NCBI GenBank assembly: GCA_943787985.1 | Contig: CALSOO010000005.1 | Coordinates: 62,001-126,000, forward strand | Source: an uncultured Paracoccaceae bacterium | GTDB taxonomy: Bacteria; Pseudomonadota; Alphaproteobacteria; Rhodobacterales; Rhodobacteraceae | DNA: 64,000 nt | Direction: 5' to 3' | Shown: positions 17,412-27,279 of the stretch, in pieces | How the letters are laid out: every line of letters starts with the position of its first letter | How positions within the stretch are numbered: position 1 is the first letter of the stretch | Translations under genes and position numbers: made by a program | Notes under the pieces: model-generated | What the model was told of the DNA's origin: nothing | The model's database searches: none | Seen by the model: only the letters and a program-made list of their open reading frames with translations

Positions 17412-17764
17412 CGGCCACTTCATCCCAAGTCACAAGCGAAGAGCTTTTGGCCGTTATTCTCACCTCACTCGACGAAAACAAGGCCGAAGAGGTCGTGCAG
17501 ATCGATCTGCGCGGCAAGACTGAGATTTGCGACTATATGGTCGTGTGCTCAGGTCGTTCGACCCGTCAAGTGGCCGCCCTTGCGGAACTGTTGGTCGAAA
17601 AGCTGAAGTCCGACTTCGACCGCTATGCCAAGATCGAAGGCAAAGACACCGGCGATTGGGTTCTGATCGATACGGGCGACGTTATTGTGCATGTTTTCCG
17701 CCCGGAAGTGCGTGAATTCTACCAGCTCGAGAAGATGTGGATGCCGGCGACGGCGGCGCACTGA
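17408..17764 (+). CDS. rsfS: Ribosome silencing factor RsfS
   Basis: Binds ribosomal protein L14 (uL14) and blocks subunit joining when nutrients are limiting. 118 residues from the ATG at 17408. Family blocks are present: [81 protein letters not shown] at 17375 would add 11 codons but has no ribosome site. The ATGA overlap with the leader ORF supports 17408. rlmH follows ten bases after the stop, the usual neighbour in many bacteria. Confidence 0.93.
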   Translation: MTATSSQVTSEELLAVILTSLDENKAEEVVQIDLRGKTEICDYMVVCSGRSTRQVAALAELLVEKLKSDFDRYAKIEGKDTGDWVLIDTGDVIVHVFRPEVREFYQLEKMWMPATAAH

Positions 17765-17774
17765 GCCAAGCGCT

Positions 17775-18245
17775 ATGCGCGTACATATTTGTGCTGTGGG
17801 CCGCCTGCGTGGCGGGCCCGAAGCCGACCTGATCTCCGATTACATTAATCGATTTGACCGCACAGGCCGCGCCCTTGGGCTTGGCCCTGTGCGTGTGATC
17901 GAGGTCGAGGACCGCAAGAACGCGGGCATGGGCGCCGAGGCAGACCTGTTGCGCCGTGCCCTCCCCAAAGGGGCTGTCCTGTGTTGTCTGGACGAGCGCG
18001 GCAAGGTCGAGACCTCACCCGCGTTTGCAAAACGTCTGGGCGGATGGCGCGATGCCGGTCGGTCTGATGTCGCGTTGGTGATTGGTGGCGCGGACGGGAT
18101 TGGTCCTGCCTTGCGGGCCGAGGCGGATCATCTGTTGTCTTTTGGTGCGATGGTTTGGCCGCACATGCTGGTGCGCGTGATGGTTGCCGAACAATTGTAC
18201 CGCGCCGCATCCATTCTGGCCGGATCGCCCTATCACCGCGTCTGA
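17775..18245 (+). CDS. rlmH: 23S rRNA (pseudouridine-1915-N3)-methyltransferase
   Basis: SPOUT-fold methyltransferase acting on assembled 70S ribosomes at helix 69. 156 residues, the usual length. The trefoil-knot SAM site is clear: [21 protein letters not shown] and the C-terminal [24 protein letters not shown] ... GSPYHR. Co-transcribed with rsfS. A REP-like hairpin element lies about 40 bases after the stop. Confidence 0.96.
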   Translation: MRVHICAVGRLRGGPEADLISDYINRFDRTGRALGLGPVRVIEVEDRKNAGMGAEADLLRRALPKGAVLCCLDERGKVETSPAFAKRLGGWRDAGRSDVALVIGGADGIGPALRAEADHLLSFGAMVWPHMLVRVMVAEQLYRAASILAGSPYHRV

Positions 18246-18277
18246 TTCAAAGGCCGCGCTGTCGCGCGATTCTATTT

Positions 18278-19660
18278 TTAGTGATCAGGGGGCGCTGCCC
18301 CGTCGCTGCGCGCCTCCCCGGGATATTTTGGACGAAAGGAAGTGTAGTTGTTGGTGGTGCTTTCGATCCCTACAGGTTTGCCCACCACCACGAAGTGCAG
18401 CCCGTCGGGGTCCAGCAGGTCTTTGGCCACGCGGTTTGCGTCCTCCAGTGTCACGGCTTCGACTTTGTCGTTGCGCGTTGCGATGTAGTCGATCGGCAGT
18501 CCGATCATTTGCATCCCCACCATGATTTTCGCGATTGGTCCGTTGCCATCAAATCGCAGCGGGTAGGCCCCTGTCATGTAGGTTTTGGCGTTTTGCAGCT
18601 CTTCTGCTGTCACCCCTTCATTGGCCGCTTTTTCCCATTCATCCCGGATCACCTCGATGGCTTCGGCAATCCGGTCATTGCCCGAAGCCACCCGTCCCCC
18701 GTAGGATTCAGCCAGGTCACGTGGTGCAAGGTAGGAATAGACTCCGTAGGTCAGCCCCCGTTTTTCCCGCACTTCTGTCATGAGCCGTGATTCAAACGAC
18801 CCTCCCCCGAGGATCTGGTTCATCAGTGTCGCTGCGAAAAAATCGGGGTCGCTTTGTTTGATGCCGCGTTGTCCGAACACTGCCACAGATTGCGGCGTGT
18901 CGAATTCCACGATCGTCACTCCACCTTTGGCGAGGAACTCCGTGCGTTCCGGCATCTTGGCCCCTGTGTCGGGTAGGTCCCCGAGCAAAGTGTCCAGCAG
19001 CGTTCCCAATTCTTCGGGCGTGATGTCCCCCACGGCCCCGACGTAGAGCCGGTCTTTGGCCAGAACGTCTTTGTGCGCGTTCAGGATGTCGTCGCGTGTC
19101 AGGGTCGGCACAGTTTCAAGCGTTCCGTCAAGGTTGGTGCCGTATGGGTGATCCCCGAAGGACAGTTTTGCAAATGCGGTTTCCGCGATCGTGTCGGGGT
19201 TCGTCGTGTCAGAGCGCAGCCCCGTGAGGATTTGCTCGCGCACCCGTTCGATGTCTTCGGCCCCAAAGCTTGGCGCGATGAGGGAGTCGCGCAGGAGCGC
19301 GATCGCCTCGTCCCTGTTTTCGCTCAGGAACCGTGCCGAGACGGATAGTCTGTCAGGCCCGACGCTGTACCCGAAAGAGGCCGCCAGCGTCTCTGTTGCT
19401 TTGGAAAAGGCACGGCTGTCGAGATCCCCTGACCCTTCTTCGAGCAACCCTGTCATCAGGTTGATGGCCCCGCGTTTGTCTGGCCGGTCCAGGGACGCCC
19501 CCCCCCGAAACCGCAGTTCCAGCGCCATGAACGGAATGGAGGGTTCTTCGACCAGCCAAGCCGTGATGCCTCCCGGTGAGACGACTTCCTGAATTTTCAC
19601 TTCGGCTTTGGCGGGCAAGGCCAGCAGCAGTGCTGCCGTCAGAATGCTGATCAGTTTCAT
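18278..19660 (-). CDS. M16 peptidase-family protein lacking the zinc motif
   Basis: Second subunit of a periplasmic M16 (pitrilysin-family) pair. The signal peptide is MKLISILTAALLLALPAKA (cut near residue 19). 460 residues from the ATG at 19660, which has a perfect AAGGAGG site inside the upstream gene. The HxxEH zinc motif is absent: the corresponding region reads GAINLMTGLLEEGSGD. Conserved R and Y residues for substrate binding occur near the end (EKRGLTYGVYSYLAP), as in non-catalytic partners. It overlaps its catalytic partner by four bases. The last 10-15 codons (YPGEARSDGAAPPDH) lie inside a REP-like element. Confidence 0.88.
   Translation of the reverse strand: MKLISILTAALLLALPAKAEVKIQEVVSPGGITAWLVEEPSIPFMALELRFRGGASLDRPDKRGAINLMTGLLEEGSGDLDSRAFSKATETLAASFGYSVGPDRLSVSARFLSENRDEAIALLRDSLIAPSFGAEDIERVREQILTGLRSDTTNPDTIAETAFAKLSFGDHPYGTNLDGTLETVPTLTRDDILNAHKDVLAKDRLYVGAVGDITPEELGTLLDTLLGDLPDTGAKMPERTEFLAKGGVTIVEFDTPQSVAVFGQRGIKQSDPDFFAATLMNQILGGGSFESRLMTEVREKRGLTYGVYSYLAPRDLAESYGGRVASGNDRIAEAIEVIRDEWEKAANEGVTAEELQNAKTYMTGAYPLRFDGNGPIAKIMVGMQMIGLPIDYIATRNDKVEAVTLEDANRVAKDLLDPDGLHFVVVGKPVGIESTTNNYTSFRPKYPGEARSDGAAPPDH
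18287..18342 (+). repeat. REP-like 3'-end element, copy 2
   Basis: GGGGGC-gct-GCCCC hairpin, GCTGCGCG, a C-run, ATATTTT and a purine-rich end, the same layout as 1090-1147. It follows rlmH on its strand and overlaps the 3' end of the convergent M16 gene, for which it supplies the last codons. Confidence 0.55.
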
Positions 19661-21003
19661 TGTGTGGCCTCCTTCTTTTGTTTTGTCATGAGCCAGCCTG
19701 TGACCGAGGCATCCCGGTTCAGAACTTTGGCCGCGGCCGCCATAACGTCCGCTGCGGTCACTGCGGCCAGAACGTTTGGCCATGCCTTGATGTCCGCCAC
19801 CCTCAGTCCCGATGTCAGCCCCGACCCATAACGTTGCGCGATGCCGTCAACGTTGTCGCGTGCATAGATCTGCTCGGCGCGCAGTTGCATTTTGAGCCGC
19901 TCAAGCTGTTCGGGGTCCACCCCGTCGATCATGAACTGGTCAAGGGCGGCGTCCATCGCGTCCTCTGCCTCTTGCAGGCTTACCCCCGGTGACGGGACAA
20001 CGACCACGTTAAAGGTCGTGTCATCCAGCGATGTGCCCCGATAAAAAGCTCCGGAAAAGACCGCGACCTGCGTGTCGAACTGCAGCTTTTCGGTGAGGTA
20101 GGATGTTGTCCCCCCTCCAAGGATTTCCGCAAGAAATGTCAGCGCTGCGGCGTCTTCCTGAGCGCCTGCGTCCCGCTCTTGCGCAAGGTAGCTGCGGCTC
20201 ACGTATTCTTGTGCGACCCGTGCGTCCCGAAAGATCATTCGCCGCTCTGCTGTTTGCGGCGGCTCTTCGGTGCGCAACCGCTCTGGCAGATCAGGGTTGG
20301 CGGGAATCACGCCGTAGTGCTTTTCCGCCAATGTCCGCACCTCTTCGGGGGTGACGTCGCCCGATACCACAAGGATCGCGTTGTTGGGCGAATAGTAGAT
20401 TTCGTAAAAGGACAGGGCGTCTTCCATGTCCAGCGCTTCCATTTCATGCATCCAGCCGATGATGGGCACGCCGTAGCGGTGGTTGTGATATTGCACCGCG
20501 TTCATTTGTTCCCCGAACAGCGCGCGGGGGCTGTTTTCGGTGCGCTGGTTGCGTTCTTCGATGATCACATCGCGCTCGGTTTCGATGTTTTCCTCGGTGA
20601 GGCGGATGTTGCGCATCCGGTCGCTTTCCATCGACATCATCAAATCGAGGCGATCCGCCGCCACCCGCTGGAAATAGGCGGTGTAGTCATAGCTGGTAAA
20701 GGCGTTGTCCCGCCCCCCGTTGGCCGCCACCACGGAGGAAAACTCCCCCGCTTCCATTTTGTCAGTGGCTTTGAACAACAAGTGCTCAAGGAAATGTGCC
20801 ACGCCCGACGATCCCTTGGGCTCATCCGCGGAACCGGCGCGGTACCACACCATATGCTGCACCACAGGGGCGCGATGATCTTCGACCACGACGACTTGCA
20901 TGCCGTTGTCGAGGGTGAAGGTGGTCACTTGATCCTCAGCGGCGTGGGCTGCAACAGGCAGCATCATTGCCAAAGAGGTCAGGGCGGCGCGCAATCGGGT
21001 CAT
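19657..21003 (-). CDS. M16 zinc peptidase, periplasmic
   Basis: Catalytic member of the M16 pair. N-terminal signal peptide (RLRAALTSLAMMLPVAAHA), then a mature chain of about 426 residues. The zinc motif HFLEH is at 70-74 (His70, Glu73, His74) in GSSGVAHFLEHLLFKAT; the third ligand is expected in ERDVIIEERNQRTE. It would degrade or process peptides in the periplasm together with the overlapping downstream gene (ATGA overlap). The gene order after lspA and the DUF3035 lipoprotein gene is common in Rhodobacteraceae. Confidence 0.92.
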   Translation of the reverse strand: MTRLRAALTSLAMMLPVAAHAAEDQVTTFTLDNGMQVVVVEDHRAPVVQHMVWYRAGSADEPKGSSGVAHFLEHLLFKATDKMEAGEFSSVVAANGGRDNAFTSYDYTAYFQRVAADRLDLMMSMESDRMRNIRLTEENIETERDVIIEERNQRTENSPRALFGEQMNAVQYHNHRYGVPIIGWMHEMEALDMEDALSFYEIYYSPNNAILVVSGDVTPEEVRTLAEKHYGVIPANPDLPERLRTEEPPQTAERRMIFRDARVAQEYVSRSYLAQERDAGAQEDAAALTFLAEILGGGTTSYLTEKLQFDTQVAVFSGAFYRGTSLDDTTFNVVVVPSPGVSLQEAEDAMDAALDQFMIDGVDPEQLERLKMQLRAEQIYARDNVDGIAQRYGSGLTSGLRVADIKAWPNVLAAVTAADVMAAAAKVLNRDASVTGWLMTKQKKEATQ

Positions 21004-21116
21004 AGGCGATCCTTGGGTTGGGTGTGCGTCTTAGAGGCACAAGATACGTCTTGCGCGCCCATCTTCAAGCGTACTGTCAGAAATGTGAGGAGGGCATTGC
21101 CCTTGGGCGCGACCCC

Positions 21117-21617
21117 TTAATTGCGCGGTGGCGCGGTGGGCGTGGGCACCCCGGCGCGGCGGTATTGGTCCGCAACCTTGCGCGCATCCAGAGATTCCCG
21201 TTTGTAGGCCTCATTGTAGCGGTCCACCCGTGCGATACGGATTTGGGTGAAGCGGGCTTTGCGCTTGCGGAATTTTTCATCCTCGCTGGCCAAAGTCTGG
21301 CGGATATTTTGGGACACCCCGAAGCGGCTGGCGTGTTGCACAACGGCCCCGTCGCGCGCCGGGATCGGGCCTGTCGGCGCACTCACGCGTCCCCCGGCAG
21401 CCAGCACGCCGTCTTGCAATGGCGTCGGGTCGGTGAGGTTGCTTTGTGTCGGCGTTGGCTGCGGCAGCGCGGTGTAGCTTTCGGGTTCTGAAAGCGGTTT
21501 GGAGGGGGATATGATGAACTCGTCAGGGCCATCCCCTGTCCCACGCAATTCACGCAATCCGGTGTTCGCACAGCCCGACACCGCAATCATCAGCACAAAA
21601 CCCAACACAAGACGCAT
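21117..21617 (-). CDS. DUF3035 lipoprotein
   Basis: Small outer-membrane-type lipoprotein of the DUF3035 family. The ATG at 21617 (GGAG site) gives 166 residues with a lipoprotein signal, MRLVLGFVLMIAVSGC, Cys17 being the lipidated residue. The family core GPDEFIISPSKPLSEPESY is followed by proline-rich and charged segments. The family is typical of alphaproteobacteria and has been linked to outer-membrane assembly, but that role is inferred. lspA, which encodes the peptidase that would mature it, lies directly upstream on the same strand. Confidence 0.87.
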   Translation of the reverse strand: MRLVLGFVLMIAVSGCANTGLRELRGTGDGPDEFIISPSKPLSEPESYTALPQPTPTQSNLTDPTPLQDGVLAAGGRVSAPTGPIPARDGAVVQHASRFGVSQNIRQTLASEDEKFRKRKARFTQIRIARVDRYNEAYKRESLDARKVADQYRRAGVPTPTAPPRN

Positions 21618-21672
21618 CACAAGTTCTCCAAATCTTCTGGTTTCCAGCCATATCGCAGGGCAGTGCGCCATG

Positions 21673-22170
21673 TCACGCCCCCTTTTTGCCTGATGCCTTC
21701 TTGGGCTTATCATCATTGGCGAAAAAGATCATGCCCAGCGCCCCTGCGACGATGAACACATCCGCCACATTATAGACCGTCGGGTTGACCCAACCGCAGC
21801 AGGACGTGTTGAGGAAATCCAGCACAAACCCGTACCAGATACGGTCCACCACGTTGCCCAGTGCCCCGCCAATCAGCAGCCCTGCCGACACATGCACGAT
21901 TTTTGGTTGCTCATTGCGCCGCAACCAGATCACCACAGCGATACAAATCGCTATGGCCACGCCCGTCAGCACCCAGCGCATCACATCGGAGTGACTGGCA
22001 AACAGCCCAAAGTTGATCCCCCGATTTTCGCCGTAGCTAAAGTTCAGAATCGGAGGGATGACAGGCAGCATTTCGGTGCGCCGCCAGATTTCCATCACAT
22101 GCACCACCCAGTATTTACTGGCTTGGTCCGCCACAATGGCGATCAGGGCAAAGAGGGTCATCAGGCGCAT
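21673..22170 (-). CDS. lspA: Lipoprotein signal peptidase (signal peptidase II)
   Basis: Inner-membrane aspartic peptidase that removes signal peptides from prolipoproteins. 165 residues from the ATG at 22170 (AAGGAC upstream), with four hydrophobic helices. The two catalytic aspartates lie in NVVDRIWYGFVLDFL and YNVADVFIVAG, and NRGINFGLF matches the family. It starts ten bases after the purH stop. Confidence 0.95.
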   Translation of the reverse strand: MRLMTLFALIAIVADQASKYWVVHVMEIWRRTEMLPVIPPILNFSYGENRGINFGLFASHSDVMRWVLTGVAIAICIAVVIWLRRNEQPKIVHVSAGLLIGGALGNVVDRIWYGFVLDFLNTSCCGWVNPTVYNVADVFIVAGALGMIFFANDDKPKKASGKKGA

Positions 22171-22180
22171 CGGTTTGTCC

Positions 22181-23767
22181 TTAGTGGCGGAAGTGGCGCA
22201 TGCCGGTGAAGACCATGGCAAGCCCTGCTTCATCCGCAGCGGCGATCACATCATCATCGCGCATGGACCCCCCCGGCTGGATAAGCGCGGTTGCCCCGGC
22301 TTCGGCTGCTGTGATCAATCCGTCCGCAAACGGGAAGAACGCGTCAGAGGCCACAACCGACCCTTGGGTCAGTGGCGCGGGCAAGCCCATTGCTTCGGCC
22401 ATGTCGATGGCTTTGCGCGCGGCGATCCGGGTGCTGTCCACGCGGCTCATCTGCCCCGCCCCGACGCCTACAGTTGCCCCGTCTTTGACGTAGATGATCG
22501 CGTTGGATTTGACGTGTTTGGCCACGGTCCATGCGAACATCAAATCCGACAGTTCCTGATCCGTGGGTTGGCGTTTTGTCACGACTTTGAGGTCATCCAG
22601 CGTGATGAACCCGTTGTCTTTGTCTTGCACCAGATAGCCACCCGACACTTGCCGGATCGTCTGCCCTGCCGCTTTGGAATCGGCCAGACTGCCTGTGGTC
22701 AACAGGCGCAAGTTCTTCTTGGCGTTGAAGATACTCATCGCCTCGGCGCTGGCGCTGGGGGCGATGACAACTTCGGTGAAAATCCCCGTTATTTCGCGCG
22801 CAGTGTCCGCATCCAGCGGTTGGTTCAGCGCGATAATGCCCCCGAACGCAGAGGTCCGGTCACAATCAAAGGCGCGCGTATACGCTTCTTTGAGCGTGGT
22901 TCCGGTGGCGACCCCGCACGGGTTGGCGTGTTTGATGATTGCGACTGCGGGACCGTTTTCGGGGTCAAATTCGCTGACCAGTTCAAAGGCGGCGTCTGTG
23001 TCGTTGATGTTATTGTAAGAGAGTTCTTTGCCTTGGTGCTGCTCGGCTGTGGCCACACCGGCGCGGCCGGACCCATCGGTGTAAAAAGCCGCTGCCTGAT
23101 GCGGGTTTTCACCGTAGCGCAGGGTTTGGGCCAATGTGCCCCCGACCGTGCGGCGGCGCGGCGTCCCCTCGATTTGGGTCGCCATCCACGTGCTGACCGC
23201 CGTGTCATAGGCCGCGGTGCGTGCATAGGCGGTTTGGGCCAGTCGTTGACGCAATGCATAGGTGGTTTGTCCGTCATTGGCGGACAGATCCGCCAGCACC
23301 ACGTCGTAGTCCTCGACATCCACCACGACATTCACAAAGCCATGGTTTTTCGCCGCAGAGCGGATCATTGCGGGTCCGCCGATGTCGATGTTCTCGATCA
23401 TCTCGGCGTATTCTGCACCGCGTTTGAGGGTTTCTTCAAAGGGGTAGAGATTCACAACCACCAGATCGATGGCCCCGATCCCGTGCTCCTCCATCGCCGC
23501 GACATGCGTGTCGTTGTCGCGCAACGCCAACAAGCCGCCGTGCACAACCGGATGCAGGGTTTTCACCCGCCCGTCCATCATCTCGGGAAAGCCTGTGACC
23601 TCGGACACGTCTTTGACCTTCAGTCCTGCGTCGCGCAGTGTCTTTGCGGTCCCGCCTGTGGACAGCAACTCAACTCCGCGCGCGGCCAATGCCTTGCCAA
23701 AATCAACCAACCCCGTTTTGTCGGAAACGGAAAGCAATGCGCGGCGAATTGAATAGAGGTCGGTCAT
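22181..23767 (-). CDS. purH: Bifunctional AICAR formyltransferase / IMP cyclohydrolase
   Basis: Last two steps of IMP synthesis. 528 residues, full length. The N-terminal MGS-like cyclohydrolase domain has [27 protein letters not shown] and the [15 protein letters not shown] block. The C-terminal formyltransferase domain has [23 protein letters not shown] and KHANPCGVA with its catalytic Lys-His. The end HFRH is usual. It sits in the order rsmB - heparinase-like - purH - lspA. Confidence 0.98.
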   Translation of the reverse strand: MTDLYSIRRALLSVSDKTGLVDFGKALAARGVELLSTGGTAKTLRDAGLKVKDVSEVTGFPEMMDGRVKTLHPVVHGGLLALRDNDTHVAAMEEHGIGAIDLVVVNLYPFEETLKRGAEYAEMIENIDIGGPAMIRSAAKNHGFVNVVVDVEDYDVVLADLSANDGQTTYALRQRLAQTAYARTAAYDTAVSTWMATQIEGTPRRRTVGGTLAQTLRYGENPHQAAAFYTDGSGRAGVATAEQHQGKELSYNNINDTDAAFELVSEFDPENGPAVAIIKHANPCGVATGTTLKEAYTRAFDCDRTSAFGGIIALNQPLDADTAREITGIFTEVVIAPSASAEAMSIFNAKKNLRLLTTGSLADSKAAGQTIRQVSGGYLVQDKDNGFITLDDLKVVTKRQPTDQELSDLMFAWTVAKHVKSNAIIYVKDGATVGVGAGQMSRVDSTRIAARKAIDMAEAMGLPAPLTQGSVVASDAFFPFADGLITAAEAGATALIQPGGSMRDDDVIAAADEAGLAMVFTGMRHFRH

Positions 23768-23788
23768 GAAAAAGCGGTCCTTTGGCAG

Positions 23789-25531
23789 TTATTCAGGGTA
23801 GTCAGGTTCGTCCCTGCTGAGATCCCGAATGCCAATGGCAGTTTCCTGCGCTTTGGACAAGGACCAGCGGACACGTGTGGCATACTCTGTCGCACGGCCA
23901 GATAGAACAATTTGCAGTGTCGCACGTGGCTTGAGCCGTCCCTTTTCCAAGTAAACGCTTGGATCTACGGACAATTCCTGACGTCCCTCATAGCGGAATA
24001 CCCAGATTTCCCCGCTTTTCAGCGCAATCGACACCGCATTCCCCCCCATATCGAGCGTCGCATCGACTTCGGGATGCAGGTGAAACCGCAATTCATAGGG
24101 GATGCCCGCAAGGCTCGCGGCGTCCATGGATTTGTCGAACCGCCGCTTTTCGCTGTCTTCCATGGCCAGCAGCATGTCCTCTCCCGCCATGGCGCGCCCG
24201 TCAAAAGTAAGCTCGAGGGTGCGCGCGTGCGTTAGGCCGTGGATCGGAGAGAACCCGTTGTGCCCACCCTGAAAGCGGATGCCATCGGGCGCTTGGCTCA
24301 TTTCGATGGGGACATGGGTTGGACCGTCCACAAGCGCCTCGAATGCGTTGGCCCGGTCCGCGTCGCCCAGTCGCGCGCTGGAATAGCCGTCCAAGGAAAG
24401 TGTCGAGTGGGACGGCGTCGCCCGCCCTGCCCTGCGCCACTCTGCCCCGAAGCTCTCGCCAGACCCGCAATTCACAATCAAAGGGCGCCGCCCCGACGTC
24501 AGCTCAAATGCCAGCGTTGACGCATGTGCCCCGTGTGACGCCGCGCCGCCCGGCGGAACACTGGCATCCACAATGACACTGGTGCGTCCAGCGGACAGCC
24601 GCGCAAAGCCCATCGAGAGGCCATCCGGTTGCGCGTTTTTCACCCCTGCGGACGCCAAAGCGTGATCCAGCCACCCCTCCATCCCGCGTCCGCCACCGTG
24701 AAACCGCGCCAACCCGCCATCAGCATGCCGCAAAGTCCGCAACGTCGGAGCGATGCGTTCAATCGCCGCCAAATGCTCGGGCGGAATGTCCATGTCCGCA
24801 TCCGCCAAAACGGCAGCCGCCCACGTCAGCAGCATAAAGACTTGCAACAACTCTTCAGGATTGCGGGTCGGCAATCCCCCTTGCGCATCAATTTGGGTTT
24901 TGCATTCTCGCGCCAGCGCTTTGATCGCAGGCGCAGCCACCGCTTCTTTGCCCTCTAGCGAAAGCCCCGCATGGATCAGTCCCGTCAGCGCTTCGAACCG
25001 CGGCAAGCCCGGGCTGGCGCTGTGCCACCTCTTGGCCAGAAATTTTGTTTGGTGTGCGAGAGAGTGATAAAATGCCTCGGAGGCCTGCGCGTTTTGGCCG
25101 CTGAGCAAGAACAGTGCGTGATTGACCCAGCGGATCAACCGCCGTCCAGTCAAATCAGGGGTCCATCCCGCGCCGGATCCGTTCCCGTAGCGGTCAATCC
25201 AGTCCCACAGCCACGCTTGGGCTTTGTACCGCGTTTTTGTGTCCCCGACCGCCGCCAGATCATCCATCCACGCAAAGCCATGCATTTCAGAGGCATAGGC
25301 CGCGTCTGGCACCGTCAATTGCCACAGGGACGCATCAGGTGCTTCGATCAAATACCCTGCAAACAGATAGTTCCCCGCAACCAACTGCCGCCCGCGCGCA
25401 AAGCTGCCGATGGTGCGCGGCTCGGGGGAGGATGTGAATACTGTGGCCGCAACAGCGCGCGCTGAAAGCCGCGCGTAGACGCGGTTCAGAAAGCGCGCTT
25501 TTCGGGCGGCGAAACTGTTGGGGTGGGACAT
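23789..25531 (-). CDS. Heparinase II/III-family protein
   Basis: Polysaccharide lyase-like protein of about 580 residues. An N-terminal alpha-helical toroid (RGRQLVAGNYLFAGYLIEAPDASLWQL, WLWDWIDRYG, RRLIRWVNHALFLLSG) leads into a heparinase II/III C-terminal domain (SHGAHASTLAFELTSGRRPLIVNCGSGE, DGYSSARLGD, GFSPIHGLTHARTLELTFD). The HGAHASTLAFEL block is the family signature. No signal peptide is evident. Its conserved place between rsmB and purH in roseobacters suggests a cell-envelope role rather than use of external heparin, but the substrate is unknown. The ATG at 25531 is chosen for AAAGG upstream. Confidence 0.88.
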   Translation of the reverse strand: MSHPNSFAARKARFLNRVYARLSARAVAATVFTSSPEPRTIGSFARGRQLVAGNYLFAGYLIEAPDASLWQLTVPDAAYASEMHGFAWMDDLAAVGDTKTRYKAQAWLWDWIDRYGNGSGAGWTPDLTGRRLIRWVNHALFLLSGQNAQASEAFYHSLAHQTKFLAKRWHSASPGLPRFEALTGLIHAGLSLEGKEAVAAPAIKALARECKTQIDAQGGLPTRNPEELLQVFMLLTWAAAVLADADMDIPPEHLAAIERIAPTLRTLRHADGGLARFHGGGRGMEGWLDHALASAGVKNAQPDGLSMGFARLSAGRTSVIVDASVPPGGAASHGAHASTLAFELTSGRRPLIVNCGSGESFGAEWRRAGRATPSHSTLSLDGYSSARLGDADRANAFEALVDGPTHVPIEMSQAPDGIRFQGGHNGFSPIHGLTHARTLELTFDGRAMAGEDMLLAMEDSEKRRFDKSMDAASLAGIPYELRFHLHPEVDATLDMGGNAVSIALKSGEIWVFRYEGRQELSVDPSVYLEKGRLKPRATLQIVLSGRATEYATRVRWSLSKAQETAIGIRDLSRDEPDYPE

Positions 25532-25629
25532 GGTGTTCTGCCTTTTCACGCTCTGGTGGCGTTTTCAGGCAGTCTAGCGGGGCCGTGCCTGCGAGTCACT
25601 GATTTTTCAATACATCGGCAGGGTTTGGA

Positions 25630-26901
25630 TCATGCTTTGTGCAAAACCGCGATGTAGAACCCGTCCATCCCGCCCAGTTCAGGCCAGAAGTCAGGGCGCA
25701 GACGGACGCCCCCCTCGGACGTGCGCCACGCGGGATCAACCCCGGCCGGCAAGGCCGCTGTGGGGTCTATCGACAATGCGGGATGCCGTTCCAATGCGTC
25801 TTCTATTTGTACTTCGCCTTCATCCGGCAGCAACGAACAGGTGCAAAATACCAATCTTCCGCCTGATTTAAGCAAGCGCACAGCATGATCCAACATTTGC
25901 GCCTGCAACGCGATCAGGTCGCCGAATTCGGACCCGTCTTTGGCGTGTGGCAAATCAGGATGGCGCCGAATTGTTCCTGTGGCAGAGCACGGCGCGTCCA
26001 ACAGGATCGCGTCCCATTCTCCCTCTAGCGTCAATGCATCTTGCACCAACACCTCGGCGTTGAGCCCAGTACGACCCAGATTTTCCTCGACCCGCGCCAT
26101 CCGTCCTTTGGACAGATCCACGGCGGTGACCTCTGCGCCCATCGCTGACATTTGCATCGTTTTACCACCAGGGGCCGCACAAAGATCAAGCACGCGCTCT
26201 CCTTTTTGCGGCGCGAGCATTTGGGCAGGGATCGCGGCGGCGGCGTCTTGGACCCACCATGCGCCCTCTGCGTACCCTTCCATCGCAGAAACTTGACCTG
26301 CATCAGCCAGCCGCACGGACCCCGTCGGCAACACAGCGCCGCCAAGCGTCTTGGCCCAATGTGCCGCGTCGCCCGCCCGACAGCTCAAATCCAAAGGGGC
26401 GCCCGCGAAATGGGCTTGCTCCATCGCGCCCATCGCTTCCGTGCCCCATGCCTGGGCCAAAGGTCCGCGCAGCCATTTGGGCAAGCGGGGCGCGCGCAGG
26501 GCATCCCATGCGTCCGGGCCTTGCGTGGCCACTTTGCGCAACACCGCGTTGACCAGCCCTTTGAGTTTTCCAAACCGCTTGTGTCCGGACACCAACTGCA
26601 CGAACGCATTGACGACGCCGTGGGCGGCGGCCCCTTGGCACAACTCTACAGTGCCGACGCGCAACGCATTGTGTACCGTCAGGGCAGGCGTCTTTTGCAA
26701 ATGTTTGGACAAAATGCGATCGGCACGTTCCAACCCGCGCAAGGTCTCGACAGCAAGACGCTGGGCACGGGCCCGGTCCGCTGGGTCAAGACGGTCCAAT
26801 GCACCAGAGGCAAGGACTTCGGACATCAAACGCCCCTCGCCCAAAATCTGATCCAACACATAAACCGCGCTGCGTCGCGCCTGAACGCCTGTATCTGCCA
26901 T
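25630..26901 (-). CDS. rsmB: 16S rRNA (cytosine-5)-methyltransferase, RsmB/Fmu family
   Basis: RNA m5C methyltransferase. Residues 5-130 form the NusB-like RNA-binding domain (AVYVLDQILGEGRLMSEVL, NALRVGTVELCQGAAAHGVVNAFVQL). Residues 150-423 form the Rossmann domain with LDLCAAPGGKTMQMSAMGAEVTAVD, the catalytic DAPCSATGTIRRHPD and the second Cys in LVFCTCSLLPDEGE. 423 residues is full length. The target is C967 in E. coli; the same site here is inferred. Confidence 0.94.
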   Translation of the reverse strand: MADTGVQARRSAVYVLDQILGEGRLMSEVLASGALDRLDPADRARAQRLAVETLRGLERADRILSKHLQKTPALTVHNALRVGTVELCQGAAAHGVVNAFVQLVSGHKRFGKLKGLVNAVLRKVATQGPDAWDALRAPRLPKWLRGPLAQAWGTEAMGAMEQAHFAGAPLDLSCRAGDAAHWAKTLGGAVLPTGSVRLADAGQVSAMEGYAEGAWWVQDAAAAIPAQMLAPQKGERVLDLCAAPGGKTMQMSAMGAEVTAVDLSKGRMARVEENLGRTGLNAEVLVQDALTLEGEWDAILLDAPCSATGTIRRHPDLPHAKDGSEFGDLIALQAQMLDHAVRLLKSGGRLVFCTCSLLPDEGEVQIEDALERHPALSIDPTAALPAGVDPAWRTSEGGVRLRPDFWPELGGMDGFYIAVLHKA

Positions 26902-26983
26902 ATGATGCCCTTTTTGCGCTGTCGGGTTGTCCCGACACGAGACGGGCGTATATCAACAGGTGTAGTGCAAAGGAACCCATACC

Positions 26984-27166
26984 ATGAGCGATGCATCCGA
27001 CCCCAAAGACCTGCCAGACGCGGCCAAACGGGCGCTGTCCGAGGCCCAAGCACGCCGCGAGGCGCAAAAGGCGCTGGATTTACCGACGGAATTGGGAGGT
27101 CGCGACGGTCCTGAGCCTGTGCGCTATGGCGATTGGGAGCGCAAGGGAATCGCGGTGGACTTCTGA
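26984..27166 (+). CDS. DUF1674 / SdhAF4-like succinate dehydrogenase assembly protein
   Basis: 60-residue protein ending in GPEPVRYGDWERKGIAVDF, the strongly conserved C-terminus of the DUF1674 family. Eukaryotic SDHAF4 members bind free flavinylated SdhA and protect it before complex II assembly; bacterial members are presumed to do the same. The first 30 residues are charged and helical (AAKRALSEAQARREAQKAL). It is divergent from rsmB with an 82-base gap. Confidence 0.9.
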   Translation: MSDASDPKDLPDAAKRALSEAQARREAQKALDLPTELGGRDGPEPVRYGDWERKGIAVDF

Positions 27167-27279
27167 TCTATCACGCGCTGCCCCAACACGACCACGCCTG
27201 AAAAAGGCGGCACCGTTGCATCAGGCGCCCGTCAAAACATGTCGTGCGGACCCGACAGGGGCCGCCCCTTTGGATCACT

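Noticed and set aside
22058..23752. 564-codon open frame antisense to purH
   Set aside because: Shadow of purH codon bias; no family resemblance.
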